From: Ruminiclostridium sp.
GTDB taxonomy: Bacteria; Bacillota; Clostridia; Oscillospirales; Ruminococcaceae
Assembly (NCBI GenBank): GCA_017935365.1
Contig: JAGBHT010000028.1
Coordinates: 18,579-82,578, forward strand
DNA: 64,000 nt
Direction: 5' to 3'
Part shown: positions 27,354 through 37,340 of the stretch, piece after piece
Layout of the letters: each line of letters starts with the position of its first letter
Position numbering within the stretch: the first letter of the stretch is position 1
Translations under genes and position numbers: made by a program
Notes under the pieces: generated by a model
Told to the model about the DNA's origin: nothing
The model's database searches: none
What the model saw: only the letters and a program-made list of their open reading frames with translations

Positions 27354-27884
27354 TTACTGTTCTGTCTGTATTACTTCTGCCGCCCATTCCAGTACGGCAA
27401 GCACTGTGCTTTTTCTGATATATTCTCTTGCGCTTTCATCGCCGCTGAGTGACGGGTCGGTATAAACAAGCTTTGCTTTAACTCCGTCCTTTGTGCTCAC
27501 TCCGACATAAACCGTTCCGACAGGGGTATCGGCAGTGCCGCCTGTAGGGCCTGCCACTCCTGTAACCGATACGCCAATGTCACTGCCTGCGGTTTTTCTT
27601 ACTCCCTCAGCCATTGCCGATGCGGTTTCAGCGCTTACCACACCGTATTTTTCTATTATCCGGGGCGGCACGCCTATAAACTTTTCTTTGGCGCTTATGG
27701 CATAGGTGCAGATACTCATATCCATAACCGCCGACGAACCGCTTACCGAGGTTATCGCGGCGCTTATAAGTCCGCCCGTACAGCTCTCTGCACAGGCGAT
27801 CTTCTTACCTTTGCCAACTAATAATTGTACTACATTTTCAGCTTTCTTGTCAATAAGGCACTGAAGCTCTCCGATACGGCTCAT
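27354..27884 (-). CDS. pncC: CinA C-terminal family nicotinamide-nucleotide amidohydrolase
   Basis: A 176-residue stand-alone CinA C-domain. It has the signature KKIACAESCTGGLISAAITSVSGSS, YAISAKEKFIGVPP and SVTGVAGPTGGTADTPVGTVYVG. Family members deamidate nicotinamide mononucleotide to nicotinic acid mononucleotide in NAD salvage. The N-terminal CinA domain is absent. It is spaced 28 bp from thiI upstream and 47 bp from the first sortase; an AAGGAG site precedes the ATG. Confidence 0.93.
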   Translation of the reverse strand: MSRIGELQCLIDKKAENVVQLLVGKGKKIACAESCTGGLISAAITSVSGSSAVMDMSICTYAISAKEKFIGVPPRIIEKYGVVSAETASAMAEGVRKTAGSDIGVSVTGVAGPTGGTADTPVGTVYVGVSTKDGVKAKLVYTDPSLSGDESAREYIRKSTVLAVLEWAAEVIQTEQ

Positions 27885-27912
27885 AAAGCCACATCTCCTT
27901 TTAAATTAAGGT

Positions 27913-29103
27913 TTATTCCTGTTCTTCCTTGTTTTCTATCCTGAACAGTTTTACGGTCGTACCCTCGACAGCCTTTTCGATAAGCGGAGCAAAGTCAAAC
28001 GACTGTTCAGCCTTTATTACCTCGTCAAATACGGGGCGCGTCTTGGGGTGCTTGGGTGTGAATACCGTACAGCAGTCCTCATAAGGAAGAGTTGACGTTT
28101 CAAATGTATCTATCTTTCTTGCTATATCGATTATTTCCTTCTTGTCCATACCGATAACGGGACGGAATACGGGGTATTCTGCGGCGGCGTCGGTACACTG
28201 TATAGCCTTTAATGTCTGACTTGCTACCTGTCCCACGCTTTCGCCCGTTACAAGTGCGCCGTACTCGTTCCTTTCGGCGATTATGTTAGCGATCTTCACC
28301 ATAAGTCTGCGCATTATGATAGTGAAGAACTCTTCAGGGCAGTTGTCCCTGAGCGCTTCCTGTATCTCGGTAAACGGTACACAGTAGAATCTTATATCTC
28401 CGCAATAGTTCGTCAGCTTTTCGCAGAGCGTTTCAACTTTCATCAGTGCACGCTCCGATGTGTAGGGCGGACTTACAAAGTGTATCCCGTCTACGATAAG
28501 TCCGCGCTTAGCCATCATATAGCCTGCAACGGGGCTGTCTATACCGCCTGAGAGCAGAAGCAGAGCCTTACCCGAACTGCCTACCGGCATACCGCCCGCA
28601 CCGATTATACGCTCGGCGCTGACATATGCGCCCTTGTCCCTGATCTCGCACATTACGGTAATTTCGGGGTTGTGGACGTCTACCGACAGATGCGGATAAG
28701 CTTCAAGTATGGCGCCGCCGAGTTCTACCTGTATTTCCGGGGTTTTCATAGGGAACGATTTATCCGAACGCTTTGCGTCTACCTTGAATGTCTTTGCGTT
28801 TTTAAGAGCGTTTTCAAGATAGGGAATGCCTTGTGCCTTTATCTGCTCAAAGTCCTTTTCAAATACCGCACAGCGCTGTAATGCGCCGATACCGAATATG
28901 ACCTTGAGTTTTTCCATAACCTCGTCAAGGTCGCATTCGCCGACCGGCTCTATGTAGATAGTAGACTGCTTTCTCATGTACTGAAATTTACCGCAGTGGC
29001 GCAGTCTTCTTCTGATATTCTTTACGAGTATATCCTCAAAAGTGCCTTTGTTAAGTCCTTTCAGTGCTATCTCGCCGTATTTTGCCATTATAAGTTCTTT
29101 CAT
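27913..29103 (-). CDS. thiI: tRNA 4-thiouridine synthetase ThiI
   Basis: A 396-residue enzyme. An N-terminal ferredoxin-like plus THUMP domain (about 1-165, VDVHNPEITVMCEIRDKGAYV) is followed by a PP-loop ATPase domain (LLLSGGIDSPVAGYMMAKRG). It activates U8 of tRNA and inserts sulfur; it can also serve thiazole synthesis. The rhodanese domain of the E. coli protein is absent, as in Bacillus, where a dedicated cysteine desulfurase passes sulfur directly. That partner is the next gene upstream, overlapping by 4 nt. Confidence 0.95.
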   Translation of the reverse strand: MKELIMAKYGEIALKGLNKGTFEDILVKNIRRRLRHCGKFQYMRKQSTIYIEPVGECDLDEVMEKLKVIFGIGALQRCAVFEKDFEQIKAQGIPYLENALKNAKTFKVDAKRSDKSFPMKTPEIQVELGGAILEAYPHLSVDVHNPEITVMCEIRDKGAYVSAERIIGAGGMPVGSSGKALLLLSGGIDSPVAGYMMAKRGLIVDGIHFVSPPYTSERALMKVETLCEKLTNYCGDIRFYCVPFTEIQEALRDNCPEEFFTIIMRRLMVKIANIIAERNEYGALVTGESVGQVASQTLKAIQCTDAAAEYPVFRPVIGMDKKEIIDIARKIDTFETSTLPYEDCCTVFTPKHPKTRPVFDEVIKAEQSFDFAPLIEKAVEGTTVKLFRIENKEEQE

Positions 29104-30230
29104 TGTATGTTTCCTTTCCTGCGGCTTTTCTTTGTACGTCTGAAACGTGCAATGCCGTTTTCTATTTCATCACAGAGTGCGTCTATATCTTCTGTTGTCG
29201 TTTCCATTGAGAAGCTTACTCTTATCGTGCTGTCTGCTCTTTCTGCATTCATACCGAACGCATCGGGTACGGAACTTATTTTTCCCTTTGAACAAGCCGA
29301 TCCGCTGCTGACGTATATCTCTTTTTCCTCGAGCGAATGGAGCATGATCTCGCTCCTTACGCCGAGTACCGAGAAGCTCAGAATATTATATACGCTGTTG
29401 TCGGGACTGTTTATATAAACGTCTTCCATCGCGGACAGTCTGCCGCGCAGATGTTCATTCAGCTCCTTATAATGCGTAAGGTCGGTCGGATATGCCTTTA
29501 CAGCCGCCTCAAACGACGCAATAAGCTCTGTAGGCTCTGTTCCGGGACGCAGATTCTTCTGCTGACCTCCACCGTATACAAGCGGTGTGAATCTTATCTT
29601 ATCCGCACAATACATTGCGCCGATTCCCTTTAAACCGTGGATCTTGTGACCGGACAGGCTGATCAGGTCGCCTTTAAGCGGCACTTTGCAGAATCCCTGT
29701 ACGCCGTCTATATGAACGATAGTATCGTTGTTCACACTTTTTACAAGCCTGTACAGCTTTTCGGTATCGACTTTAAAACCGTTCTCGTTGTTTACCGCCA
29801 TGCACGATACCAGGATAGTATCGGCTGTTACATTGTCGGCAATATACTGTTCAAAGTTATCGATAGCATCCTTAGGCGAAAGGCGGACTATTTCAAAGCC
29901 CTGTTTTTCAAGGCAGTCCATAGTTCTTGCAACCGACGGGTGTTCCATAGCCGTGGTGACGATCTTGTTTCCCCTGCGCTTATACGCGTCCGCTACGCCT
30001 CTTATCGCAAGATTGTTGCTCTCCGTTGCGCCCGATGTAAAATATATTTCTCCCTGAAGTCCCAGCTTTTTAAGAAGTGTTTTCTTTGCGCTGTTCATCA
30101 GCTTTTCAGATTCAATACCGAGCCTGTGAAGTGACGATACGTTACCAAAACAGTTCCGTGCTGTGTCTTCAACCGCTTTTATCGCCTGTTCACAAGGCTT
30201 TGTAGTGGCGGCGTTATCCAGATATATCAA
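29100..30230 (-). CDS. Cysteine desulfurase (NifZ/IscS-like partner of ThiI)
   Basis: A 376-residue PLP enzyme read from a TTG at 30230 with AAGGAG 8 nt upstream. Seen: YLDNAATTKP, the His in TAMEHPSVART, the PLP Lys in SLSGHKIHGLKGIGAMY, and the sulfur-carrying Cys in VSSGSACSKGK. The gene ends ATGA, overlapping the thiI start by 4 nt, so the two are translationally coupled, as in the Bacillus nifZ-thiI pair. It releases sulfur from cysteine as an enzyme persulfide for tRNA thiolation. Confidence 0.93.
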   Translation of the reverse strand: MIYLDNAATTKPCEQAIKAVEDTARNCFGNVSSLHRLGIESEKLMNSAKKTLLKKLGLQGEIYFTSGATESNNLAIRGVADAYKRRGNKIVTTAMEHPSVARTMDCLEKQGFEIVRLSPKDAIDNFEQYIADNVTADTILVSCMAVNNENGFKVDTEKLYRLVKSVNNDTIVHIDGVQGFCKVPLKGDLISLSGHKIHGLKGIGAMYCADKIRFTPLVYGGGQQKNLRPGTEPTELIASFEAAVKAYPTDLTHYKELNEHLRGRLSAMEDVYINSPDNSVYNILSFSVLGVRSEIMLHSLEEKEIYVSSGSACSKGKISSVPDAFGMNAERADSTIRVSFSMETTTEDIDALCDEIENGIARFRRTKKSRRKGNIQ

Positions 30231-30304
30231 ATTTCTGTCTCCTTTTCATGAGGGCTTTGCCAACTTATCTATAGGACGTTGTCCTCTTGTCTATAGTCTT
30301 CTTA

Positions 30305-30310
30305 ATTATA
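30305..30310 (-). promoter_or_regulatory. -10 box of the desulfurase-thiI-pncC unit
   Basis: On the minus strand TATAAT at 30305-30310; the -35 region is only T-rich. The leader (30231-30298) contains an AGGAC/GTCCT hairpin. Confidence 0.45.
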
Positions 30311-30411
30311 CACCATTTTGCGATAAAAAAACAGGGTATATTCTGAAATTTTTATGAAAAAATAACCTTGTATAAGTTTTATCACTCTTTCTACGAAAGG
30401 ACGAACATAAT

Positions 30412-31755
30412 ATGTATATTTCAAAACGCTGTTTTGTGCGGATAATCAGCTTTCTGACCGCAGTAGTAATCGCAGTCGGCATATCCGCCGCACTGAATAT
30501 GAACAGTTCGGAACAGTACAAACGGAGTTTCGAGCAGAACATGACAAGAAACGTTGAGGATCTGTCTGCTGAGATCGACAATATCAAGAACACTCTTTAC
30601 AAGGGTATGTACGCAGGTACGCCCGAAATGATGACCCAGCTTTCATCAAAGCTCTGGAGTGACGCGTCTACCGCAAAATCTTCGCTGGCACAACTCCCCG
30701 TTTCCGAACTTCATCTCGAAAACACCTATAAATTCCTGTCGCAGGTCGGAAACTTCTCCAAGAGCCTTGCCAAGCGTTATTCCGACGGCGAAACTCTTAG
30801 CGAGGACGACAGAAAATCACTGCAAATGCTCAGCGAATATGCTGACCGCCTTGCAGAAAATATGTGGAAGGTAGAAGAGCGCATAAACAACGGCGAACTG
30901 TCGTTTGAAAAGGCTGTAACCGAGGTGCAGGGTGCAGAGAACAACGAAGAGCCGTCATATATAACCGAGGGATTCACCGATTTTGAAGAGGGCTATGACA
31001 ACTACCCCACCCTTATCTATGACGGACCTTTCTCCGACCATATACTCGAAAAAGAACCCGAAATGCTTAAAGAGGCAACCGGGGTAACGCTTTCGGACGC
31101 ACTGAAAAAGGCTGAAAAGGCGTGCGGTACTACGGGACTTACTCACAGCGATTCAAATGACGAGCAAGGAAAAATGCCGTCATATATATTTACAAAGGAT
31201 AACACCACAATTGCGGTAACAAAAAACGGCGGTTATCTCAGCTATATGCTCGGCGACAGAAAGGTTCCCACGCGCTCGCTTACTGCGCTTGAATCGGTCG
31301 GCAAGGCGAAAGAATATCTCACAATGCTCGGCATAAACCACATCACCGACACTTATTATGAGATAAGCGGCAACGTTTGCACTGTAAACTTTGCGGGAAC
31401 GGAAAACGATATCATAATGTATACCGACCTTATCAAAGTTAGCGTTGCAATGGATAACGGCGATATTTTAAGCTTTGACGGCAGAGGATATATCACAAAC
31501 CACAAAAAACGTAACCTGTCCGAACCGAAAATAACCGCAGAACAGGCAAGAAAGAAAATCTCAACCGAGCTTACCGTAACAGATACCTCGCTTGCGGTAG
31601 TGCCTTCTGCCGGTACGAACGAACTTTATTGCTATGAATTTCACTGTACTTCTCCCGACGGCAGGCAGATGCTCGTATATATCAACGCCGATACGGGCAA
31701 GGAAGAACAGATACTGCTGCTTGAAATCAGCGAAAACGGTACGCTGACCGTATAA
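30412..31755 (+). CDS. ypeB: Germination protein YpeB
   Basis: A 447-residue protein with one N-terminal membrane segment (about 8-28) and then a helical domain (about 35-190) followed by PepSY-type domains (about 220-440, with KAKEYLTMLGI and RKKISTELTVTD). It matches YpeB, a spore protein needed for localisation and stability of the cortex-lytic enzyme SleB. Here sleB is not adjacent; ypeB is a single-gene unit. Its presence argues for a spore-forming lineage. A GAAAGGA site precedes the ATG, and a strong terminator follows. Confidence 0.88.
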   Translation: MYISKRCFVRIISFLTAVVIAVGISAALNMNSSEQYKRSFEQNMTRNVEDLSAEIDNIKNTLYKGMYAGTPEMMTQLSSKLWSDASTAKSSLAQLPVSELHLENTYKFLSQVGNFSKSLAKRYSDGETLSEDDRKSLQMLSEYADRLAENMWKVEERINNGELSFEKAVTEVQGAENNEEPSYITEGFTDFEEGYDNYPTLIYDGPFSDHILEKEPEMLKEATGVTLSDALKKAEKACGTTGLTHSDSNDEQGKMPSYIFTKDNTTIAVTKNGGYLSYMLGDRKVPTRSLTALESVGKAKEYLTMLGINHITDTYYEISGNVCTVNFAGTENDIIMYTDLIKVSVAMDNGDILSFDGRGYITNHKKRNLSEPKITAEQARKKISTELTVTDTSLAVVPSAGTNELYCYEFHCTSPDGRQMLVYINADTGKEEQILLLEISENGTLTV

Positions 31756-31764
31756 AAGTAATAC

Positions 31765-31805
31765 AAAAGACTGCAAATCTTAAATCGGATTTGCAGTCTT
31801 TTTTG
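31765..31805. terminator. Bidirectional terminator between ypeB and the histidine kinase
   Basis: Stem AAAGACTGCAAATC / GATTTGCAGTCTTT with an 8-nt loop and T-runs on both strands. Confidence 0.85.
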
Positions 31806-31806
31806 T

Positions 31807-33702
31807 TTATTTTCTTGTTATCAGTTTTTGCATAGCAGGTAGCAGAACGTTCATATCGATAGGTTTCGGAACATGGTCGTTAATTCCTGCCTTGATTGCA
31901 TTGTCCTTATCCTCGGAAAACGCATTGGCAGTGAGCGCTATTATCGGGATATTGGCTTTTTCAGGGTCGTCTATCCTGCGTATCTTGGTTGCGGCTTCGT
32001 AACCGTTCATTATCGGCATCTGGATATCCATAAGGATAATGTCATAATAACCATCGGGCGCTTTCTCAAGCATTTCCACGCACTCAACGCCGTCCTTGGC
32101 ACGTTCGATTATAAGACCTTCATCGCTTAACAGCTCGGTTGCTATTTCGGCATTTATATTGTTATCCTCGGTCAGAAGTACTCTTCTTCCTTTAAGCAAA
32201 GTCTTGTCAATATCTGTATCGGCGCGTTTTGCCTTTGCTTCCTCTTCTGACGATATTCTGCACGGAAGTGACACGGTAAATGTCGAGCCTTCGCCTATTG
32301 CACTGCTGACGGTGATCTCTCCGCCCATAAGGTCGACCAGCTTCTTCACAATTCCCATTCCGAGCCCTGCGCCCTCAACGCCGCTGACTGTTGAAGTCCT
32401 CTCGCGCGAGAACGCCTCAAATATATGCGATATGTATTCTTCAGACATTCCGATACCGGTATCCGTTATCGAGAACACCGTATTGCATATATGCTCGTTT
32501 TCGCCGTTTTCCTGTATTATCGAGCAGGTTATCTCACCGTTTGCACCTGTGTATTTTATGGCGTTACTCATTATGTTCATAACGATTTCGGAAAAATTAG
32601 TTTCATCAATATATATGTACTTGTATTTTATATTCTTCCGCAGTGAAATTGTGAGCTTTTTCTTCTCAGCGGAATTTTCAAACATAGTTATGCAGGATGT
32701 GAACAAGTCATCAATATCATTTATCGAGTTTTCGATAACCGTCTTGTTGTTTTCGATCCTTGCAAGGTCGAGGACGTTATTCAGCAGCGACAGCAGTTTC
32801 TGTCCGCAGTTGCTGATATTGTCCATATACTCGCTGAGCTTGTCCGGCTCATTGAGATGACGCTTTGCAAGCTCGACATAGCCTGTTATGGCATTCATCG
32901 GTGTACGGATATCGTGCGATATATTGAACAGGAACGTGGATTTTGCCCTGTTGGCTGAATATGCAGCCTCTGCCGCTTCCTCAAGTATTTTCTGCTGTTT
33001 TTTCTGCTGGTTGTGATAATGTCTTATATAAGCGCAAATGCAGAACAGCAGTATAACTATCGCAACTATTCCGGCGGCACCGATTATCATAACGAAATTG
33101 TTACGTTCACTGATAAATACATAAATCGGTTCCATATCGGTCTCGATGCACAGTGCGCCGATGATCTCGTTACTTCCGTCATTTGCTCTGACGGGATAGC
33201 ACGCTGTGAAGATATGACCCCACGTTGTATCGATTATCTCCTGCGAATAGACATTTTCCCCCGAAAGTGCCCTTTCAATATACGGTATCATTTCTTCTTC
33301 AATATATGTACCGGGATATGCAAAATCATCTGCACCTAAATCAAGCCCGTCCACAAGATAAATAAGTTTTCCCTCAGCGTTGCGTTTTGCGGTATAGAAG
33401 TATCTTGTCGAGTTCATATTTCGTATCTGATTGAGATATGACTGAAGCGTTTTGTAACGTTCGGTGTTCATATCGTCCACAGTATTTATCTCGGCAAAGT
33501 CCTCTCTGGTAAGCGTATCCGATACGCCCTTGTGCATAGCGTCGGTGCGCGAGCTGTTCTCTGCTATCGCATTATCCAGTATACTTTCATTATACATTTT
33601 CTGTAAGATATATGAATATCCTGCAACAAACAGCACACCTATAAGAACTATCAGAATAAGATTATAAATGCTGTATCTTGTCTTTGCTCCGCTTTTTTTC
33701 AT
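31807..33702 (-). CDS. Membrane-bound hybrid histidine kinase
   Basis: A 631-residue sensor. A membrane helix (about 14-34), an extracellular sensor domain (about 35-205), a second helix (about 206-228), a short coiled-coil, then HisKA with the phospho-His in FNISHDIRTPMNAITGY, HATPase with NIMSNAIKYTG, DTGIGMS and GAGLGMGIVKKLVDLMGG, and a C-terminal receiver with Asp in ILMDIQMPIMNGYEA and Lys in PKPIDM. No output domain and no adjacent response regulator are seen, so the partner lies elsewhere. The ATG at 33702 has a weak ribosome site. Confidence 0.93.
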   Translation of the reverse strand: MKKSGAKTRYSIYNLILIVLIGVLFVAGYSYILQKMYNESILDNAIAENSSRTDAMHKGVSDTLTREDFAEINTVDDMNTERYKTLQSYLNQIRNMNSTRYFYTAKRNAEGKLIYLVDGLDLGADDFAYPGTYIEEEMIPYIERALSGENVYSQEIIDTTWGHIFTACYPVRANDGSNEIIGALCIETDMEPIYVFISERNNFVMIIGAAGIVAIVILLFCICAYIRHYHNQQKKQQKILEEAAEAAYSANRAKSTFLFNISHDIRTPMNAITGYVELAKRHLNEPDKLSEYMDNISNCGQKLLSLLNNVLDLARIENNKTVIENSINDIDDLFTSCITMFENSAEKKKLTISLRKNIKYKYIYIDETNFSEIVMNIMSNAIKYTGANGEITCSIIQENGENEHICNTVFSITDTGIGMSEEYISHIFEAFSRERTSTVSGVEGAGLGMGIVKKLVDLMGGEITVSSAIGEGSTFTVSLPCRISSEEEAKAKRADTDIDKTLLKGRRVLLTEDNNINAEIATELLSDEGLIIERAKDGVECVEMLEKAPDGYYDIILMDIQMPIMNGYEAATKIRRIDDPEKANIPIIALTANAFSEDKDNAIKAGINDHVPKPIDMNVLLPAMQKLITRK

Positions 33703-33872
33703 CAAAATTCTTATTATTTAACCCCACTTTATATAACCCTCCGTGACAGCGTGGCTGTCGTTTTAACGGATCTCAAATATACTACAAAATCCGTATATCC
33801 TGTAAAAATTATATATAAGTAAAACCGCATTGTCAAGCAGATTGCAATAGTTTTGTCGCACTTTGCAAAAAT

Positions 33873-33898
33873 AACCCCCGGTTTTTAAACCGGGGGTT
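33873..33898. terminator. Terminator of the MalK-type ATPase gene
   Basis: Stem AACCCCCGGTTT / AAACCGGGGGTT with a 2-nt loop, followed on the minus strand by ATTTTTG. Confidence 0.85.
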
Positions 33899-33917
33899 GT
33901 ATCATCTTATTTTAAAA

Positions 33918-35060
33918 TTAAACTAAGATTGAGTGTTCATCGTTAGGATCGAACAGGTGTACCTTGTTAGGATCAAGAGCAAGCTTGATAACGTCCTGAG
34001 GACGAGCTGTACATCTGGGAGATACTCTTGCTGTCAGCGGGATACCTTCGCATGTGAGGTAGAGGTAAGACTCAGCACCCATCATTTCGGTAACATCTAC
34101 TGTAGCTTCGATCATACCTGTCTTAGCGTTAGAGAGGAACATTTCTTCATCGTGAATGTTCTCGGGACGGATACCAAGGATAACTTCCTTGTCAACATAG
34201 TACTTGAGAGCTTCTGTATCTGTCTTAGCACCGGGCAGTTCAACATAGAACTTTCTGCCTCTTGTTGTCTTTGTATCTTCTGAACCGAATTCAACTGTGT
34301 ACTTGCCGTTGAGCATGATGAGCTTAGCATTGATGAAGTTCATCTGAGGTGAACCCATGAAACCTGCAACGAACTTGTTAACGGGGTTCTCATACAGGTT
34401 GATAGGTGAGTCGATCTGCTGGATGTAACCATCCTTCATAACAACGATTCTGTCACCCATTGTCATAGCTTCGATCTGGTCATGTGTAACGTAGATGAAT
34501 GTAGTACCTAACTTCTTGTGAAGCTTAGAAAGCTCAGTTCTCATCTGTGCACGGAGCTTAGCATCGAGGTTTGAAAGAGGCTCGTCAAGTAAGAATACCT
34601 GAGGATCACGAACGATAGCTCTACCTAAAGCTACACGCTGTCTCTGACCACCTGATAAAGCCTTGGGCTTTCTGTCGAGAAGGTGTGCGATGTCGAGGAT
34701 CTTAGCAGCTTCTTCAACGAGCTTCTTGATCTCATCCTTGGGCACCTTTCTCAGCTTTAAGCCGAATGCCATGTTTTCGAAAACAGTCATATGAGGATAC
34801 AGAGCGTAGTTCTGGAAAACCATCGCAATATCACGATCCTTAGGAGCTACGTCATTAACGAGTCTGTCGCCTATGAAAAGCTCGCCTTCGGAAATTTCCT
34901 CAAGACCTGCGATCATTCTTAATGTTGTTGACTTACCACAACCTGAAGGACCAACGAGGATTATGAATTCCTTATCCTTGATGTTCATAGTAAAGTCGGA
35001 AACGGCTACAACGCCGCCGGGGTAACGCTTATAGATACCTCTTAAAGATAAACTTGCCAT
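33918..35060 (-). CDS. ugpC: MalK/MsmX-type sugar ABC transporter ATPase
   Basis: A 380-residue ATPase. Walker [11 protein letters not shown]-loop [14 protein letters not shown], signature [15 protein letters not shown], Walker [17 protein letters not shown] and the switch His in [12 protein letters not shown] are all intact. The C-terminal third is the TOBE/OB regulatory domain of the MalK group ([12 protein letters not shown]). It has no permease or binding protein beside it, which is typical of multitask ATPases such as MsmX that serve several sugar importers. AGGAGG precedes the ATG. The very regular codon choice suggests a well-expressed gene. Confidence 0.93.
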   Translation of the reverse strand: MASLSLRGIYKRYPGGVVAVSDFTMNIKDKEFIILVGPSGCGKSTTLRMIAGLEEISEGELFIGDRLVNDVAPKDRDIAMVFQNYALYPHMTVFENMAFGLKLRKVPKDEIKKLVEEAAKILDIAHLLDRKPKALSGGQRQRVALGRAIVRDPQVFLLDEPLSNLDAKLRAQMRTELSKLHKKLGTTFIYVTHDQIEAMTMGDRIVVMKDGYIQQIDSPINLYENPVNKFVAGFMGSPQMNFINAKLIMLNGKYTVEFGSEDTKTTRGRKFYVELPGAKTDTEALKYYVDKEVILGIRPENIHDEEMFLSNAKTGMIEATVDVTEMMGAESYLYLTCEGIPLTARVSPRCTARPQDVIKLALDPNKVHLFDPNDEHSILV

Positions 35061-35469
35061 TTATGTGTGACCTCCTGTTTTATTGCAGAATAACCTTACG
35101 CTAATATTTTAACAAAATCCCGCCGAAAATGATAGTACCTAATTACCCAAATATCAAACCCCTGCGTTATGCAAAATTACCAACACATATAAAACGCATT
35201 CTAATTTTGCCCATTTTGTGTACAAATTATACAAATTACAGCCAAAATTCAGCCTTGAATAAAGTAAATTCAAGCTCGTTTTGTTACAAATCACAAATGA
35301 GAGAGCAGAAATTTAGTGAAATTTTGCAATTAATACTTAAACGGGTGAAAGATCGCAATAAAATTTCAGCATTATGCTGAATATTTTAGCATAGATTTTA
35401 GTAAATTTCAAGTGGCTGTCTCTATATTCAGCCGAACGCACAAAAATCTATTGCAATAACGGAGGAAAA
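35061..35469. other. Divergent intergenic region
   Basis: AT-rich with no supported gene. On the minus strand AAAATCCCGCC... is preceded by a TAAAAT-like -10 near 35105. Near the right end is a palindrome (35365-35381). Confidence 0.5.
35365..35381. promoter_or_regulatory. 17-nt perfect palindrome upstream of the DUF4830-like gene
   Basis: TTCAGCAT-T-ATGCTGAA. It lies about 90 nt upstream of the ATG at 35470. An operator is possible; nothing else supports it. Confidence 0.3.
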
Positions 35470-35913
35470 ATGGAACACAGAAGAAAAATTATCCGTATAC
35501 TTATTATTCCCATAGTCCTGTTTACCGTATTGCTGTCGGTTCTGCTGATCTGCCGACGTACCGCAATAAACGGTGCTACCCTCAGCGACAGAACGGAATA
35601 TGCAAAATTGCTCGGCTACAGCGTATCCACCGACAGCGAAAAAATACGCAACATAGTAATTCCCGCCGTGTTTGGCAATGTATATGAGAACTACAACACG
35701 TTACAGAAAGAGTGCGGTTTTGACCTGTCGCTGTACAAAGGCGAAGATGCAGTACAATATACATATAAAGTAACCGATTATACGGACGAAAGCGGAAACA
35801 CGCTTGATAACATTATAATGAATATCATCGTCTGTGACGGAAAAATAATTGGCGGTGATATCAGTTCTGCCGAGCTTGACGGATTTATGACGGGGCTTAA
35901 GGCAAGGGGATAG
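35470..35913 (+). CDS. DUF4830-like membrane-anchored protein
   Basis: A 147-residue protein with a basic N-terminus, a membrane segment at about 9-29 (LIIPIVLFTVLLSVLLICR) and an extracellular domain with alternating beta/alpha pattern: RTEYAKLLGYSVSTDSEKIRNIVIP, LQKECGFDLSLYKGEDAVQYTYKV and NIIVCDGKIIGGDISS. This matches what I recall of DUF4830, a small family in Clostridia with no known role. It has a strong GGAGG site and is a single-gene unit ending at a hairpin shared with upp. Confidence 0.75.
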   Translation: MEHRRKIIRILIIPIVLFTVLLSVLLICRRTAINGATLSDRTEYAKLLGYSVSTDSEKIRNIVIPAVFGNVYENYNTLQKECGFDLSLYKGEDAVQYTYKVTDYTDESGNTLDNIIMNIIVCDGKIIGGDISSAELDGFMTGLKARG

Positions 35914-35924
35914 CAAGTGCAGAA

Positions 35925-35954
35925 AGAGCCTGCCGTAAAAATACGGCAGGCTCT
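35925..35954. terminator. Hairpin between convergent DUF4830-like gene and upp
   Basis: Stem AGAGCCTGCCGTA / TACGGCAGGCTCT with a 4-nt loop; on the minus strand it is followed by TTCTGC, so the T-run is weak. Confidence 0.7.
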
Positions 35955-35980
35955 GTTGCTTTGTCTGAACTTTTGTCGGA

Positions 35981-36625
35981 TCACTTAGTACCGAACAGTC
36001 TGTCGCCTGCGTCACCGACGCCGGGAGTAATGTAAAGATCTTCATTAAGACCATCGTCAAGTGCGCCGCAGTAGATCTCAACGTCGGGGAATGCCTTCTG
36101 TATAGCGGCGATACCCTCGGGAGCGGCGATAATGCACATAAACTTGATAGAACGTGCACCTGTTTCCTTGACCTTCTGTATAGCATGTACAGCCGAAGTA
36201 CCTGTAGCAAGCATAATATCTGTGATAATTACGTCACGCTCGTCAATATCGAACGGGAGCTTGCAGTAATACTCGTTTGCAACTGCGTTGTCAGCGTCCT
36301 TCTTGCCGCGGAAAATACCGATGTGACCTATCTTTGCGGCAGGAACAAGTGCGGTAGCACCCTCGATCATACCAAGACCTGCACGGAGAATCGGCACAAA
36401 TGCGAGCTTTCTGCCTGAAATTACATTAGACTCGGCAATAGCTACGGGAGTCTGTATCTGTACTTTCTTAAGGGGCAGATCTCTTGTTGCCTCGTAGCAC
36501 ATAAGCATTGAAATTTCGCTTACAAGCTCTCTGAATTCCTTTGCGCCTGTGTTCTTATCTCTTAAAAGAGATACCTTGTGCTGTACAAGGGGGTGATCAC
36601 AGATGTGAAGTTTCTCGTTTGCCAT
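35981..36625 (-). CDS. upp: Uracil phosphoribosyltransferase
   Basis: A 214-residue enzyme that makes UMP from uracil and PRPP (pyrimidine salvage). Seen: [14 protein letters not shown] at the N-terminus, [13 protein letters not shown], the PRPP loop [15 protein letters not shown] and the uracil-binding [22 protein letters not shown] at the C-terminus. Length is standard. It is separated from rpiB upstream by 278 bp containing a GC-rich repeat, so it may have its own promoter. Confidence 0.97.
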   Translation of the reverse strand: MANEKLHICDHPLVQHKVSLLRDKNTGAKEFRELVSEISMLMCYEATRDLPLKKVQIQTPVAIAESNVISGRKLAFVPILRAGLGMIEGATALVPAAKIGHIGIFRGKKDADNAVANEYYCKLPFDIDERDVIITDIMLATGTSAVHAIQKVKETGARSIKFMCIIAAPEGIAAIQKAFPDVEIYCGALDDGLNEDLYITPGVGDAGDRLFGTK

Positions 36626-36769
36626 AACATTCTCTTTTCTCCCTATGGGTAATTTAATGGATTTTATTTTGGTGTCCTGCCGTGATTTTCATAGGGAAAA
36701 ATCCGCAGTTTTTAAATACTTATTTCAGTTTGTAAAAAGTCTGTTTTTATAAAATAGAGCAATTTCTCA

Positions 36770-36896
36770 ATCCCCAACCCCAAGCCCCTTCCCCACGGGA
36801 AGGGGCTGTTTGACTGGGGCTACCGCCCCTAGTCCCTGTTGGGGGCTACGCCACTCAACCCCACTTTTTAACATATTATTTTCGACAAACCGAACA
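36770..36896 (-). repeat. GC-rich dispersed intergenic repeat, copy 2
   Basis: Reverse complement matches 4834-4946 nearly throughout: TCGAAAA...AATGTTAAAA, GGGGTT, GCGTAGCCCC, AGGGGCGG-AGCCCC, CAGCCCCTTCCC. It fills most of the gap between rpiB and upp. Confidence 0.8.
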
Positions 36897-36903
36897 TTAT
36901 ATA

Positions 36904-37338
36904 TTACTTATTCTCAAGTGCCATCATCTTGTCAACTCTTGCGGCGTGTCTTCCGCCCTCAAACTCTGTTGACAGGAACACTCTTACTATCTCTTCCGCA
37001 GTACCGGGACCAATTACTCTTCCACCCATGCACAGAACATTTGCGTCATTGTGAAGACGTGTGTACTTGGCCGTATAATAATCCTGGCATAAAGCCGCAC
37101 GGATACCCTTTATCTTGTTTGCGGATATGCTGATACCTATTCCTGTTCCACATATGAGAATACCCTTGTCACATTCTCCGCTTGTGATCTTTGCGCAGGT
37201 CTTTTCCGCAATGTCGGGGTAATCCGCTCTCTCACCGTCACAGCCGCAGTCGATATACTCAACTCCGAGTTCGTCTAAGAACTTCTTTACCTCGCACTTA
37301 AGTGCATATCCTGCGTGATCGCTACCTATTGCCAGCAT
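36904..37338 (-). CDS. rpiB: Ribose-5-phosphate isomerase B
   Basis: A 144-residue RpiB/LacAB-family isomerase interconverting ribose 5-phosphate and ribulose 5-phosphate. Seen: MLAIGSDHAGYALK, the catalytic Cys/Thr region GILICGTGIGISISANKIKGIRAALCQD, and HNDANVLCMGGRVIG. It follows tsaB by 2 nt with its own GAAAGGA site, so it belongs to the fhs-tsaE-tsaB-rpiB run. Confidence 0.96.
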   Translation of the reverse strand: MLAIGSDHAGYALKCEVKKFLDELGVEYIDCGCDGERADYPDIAEKTCAKITSGECDKGILICGTGIGISISANKIKGIRAALCQDYYTAKYTRLHNDANVLCMGGRVIGPGTAEEIVRVFLSTEFEGGRHAARVDKMMALENK

Positions 37339-37340
37339 TT

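Noticed and set aside
27307..27387. Longer start for the fourth sortase
   Set aside because: The extension overlaps the pncC gene and lacks a ribosome site, whereas ATG 27306 has AAGGAG 7 nt upstream.
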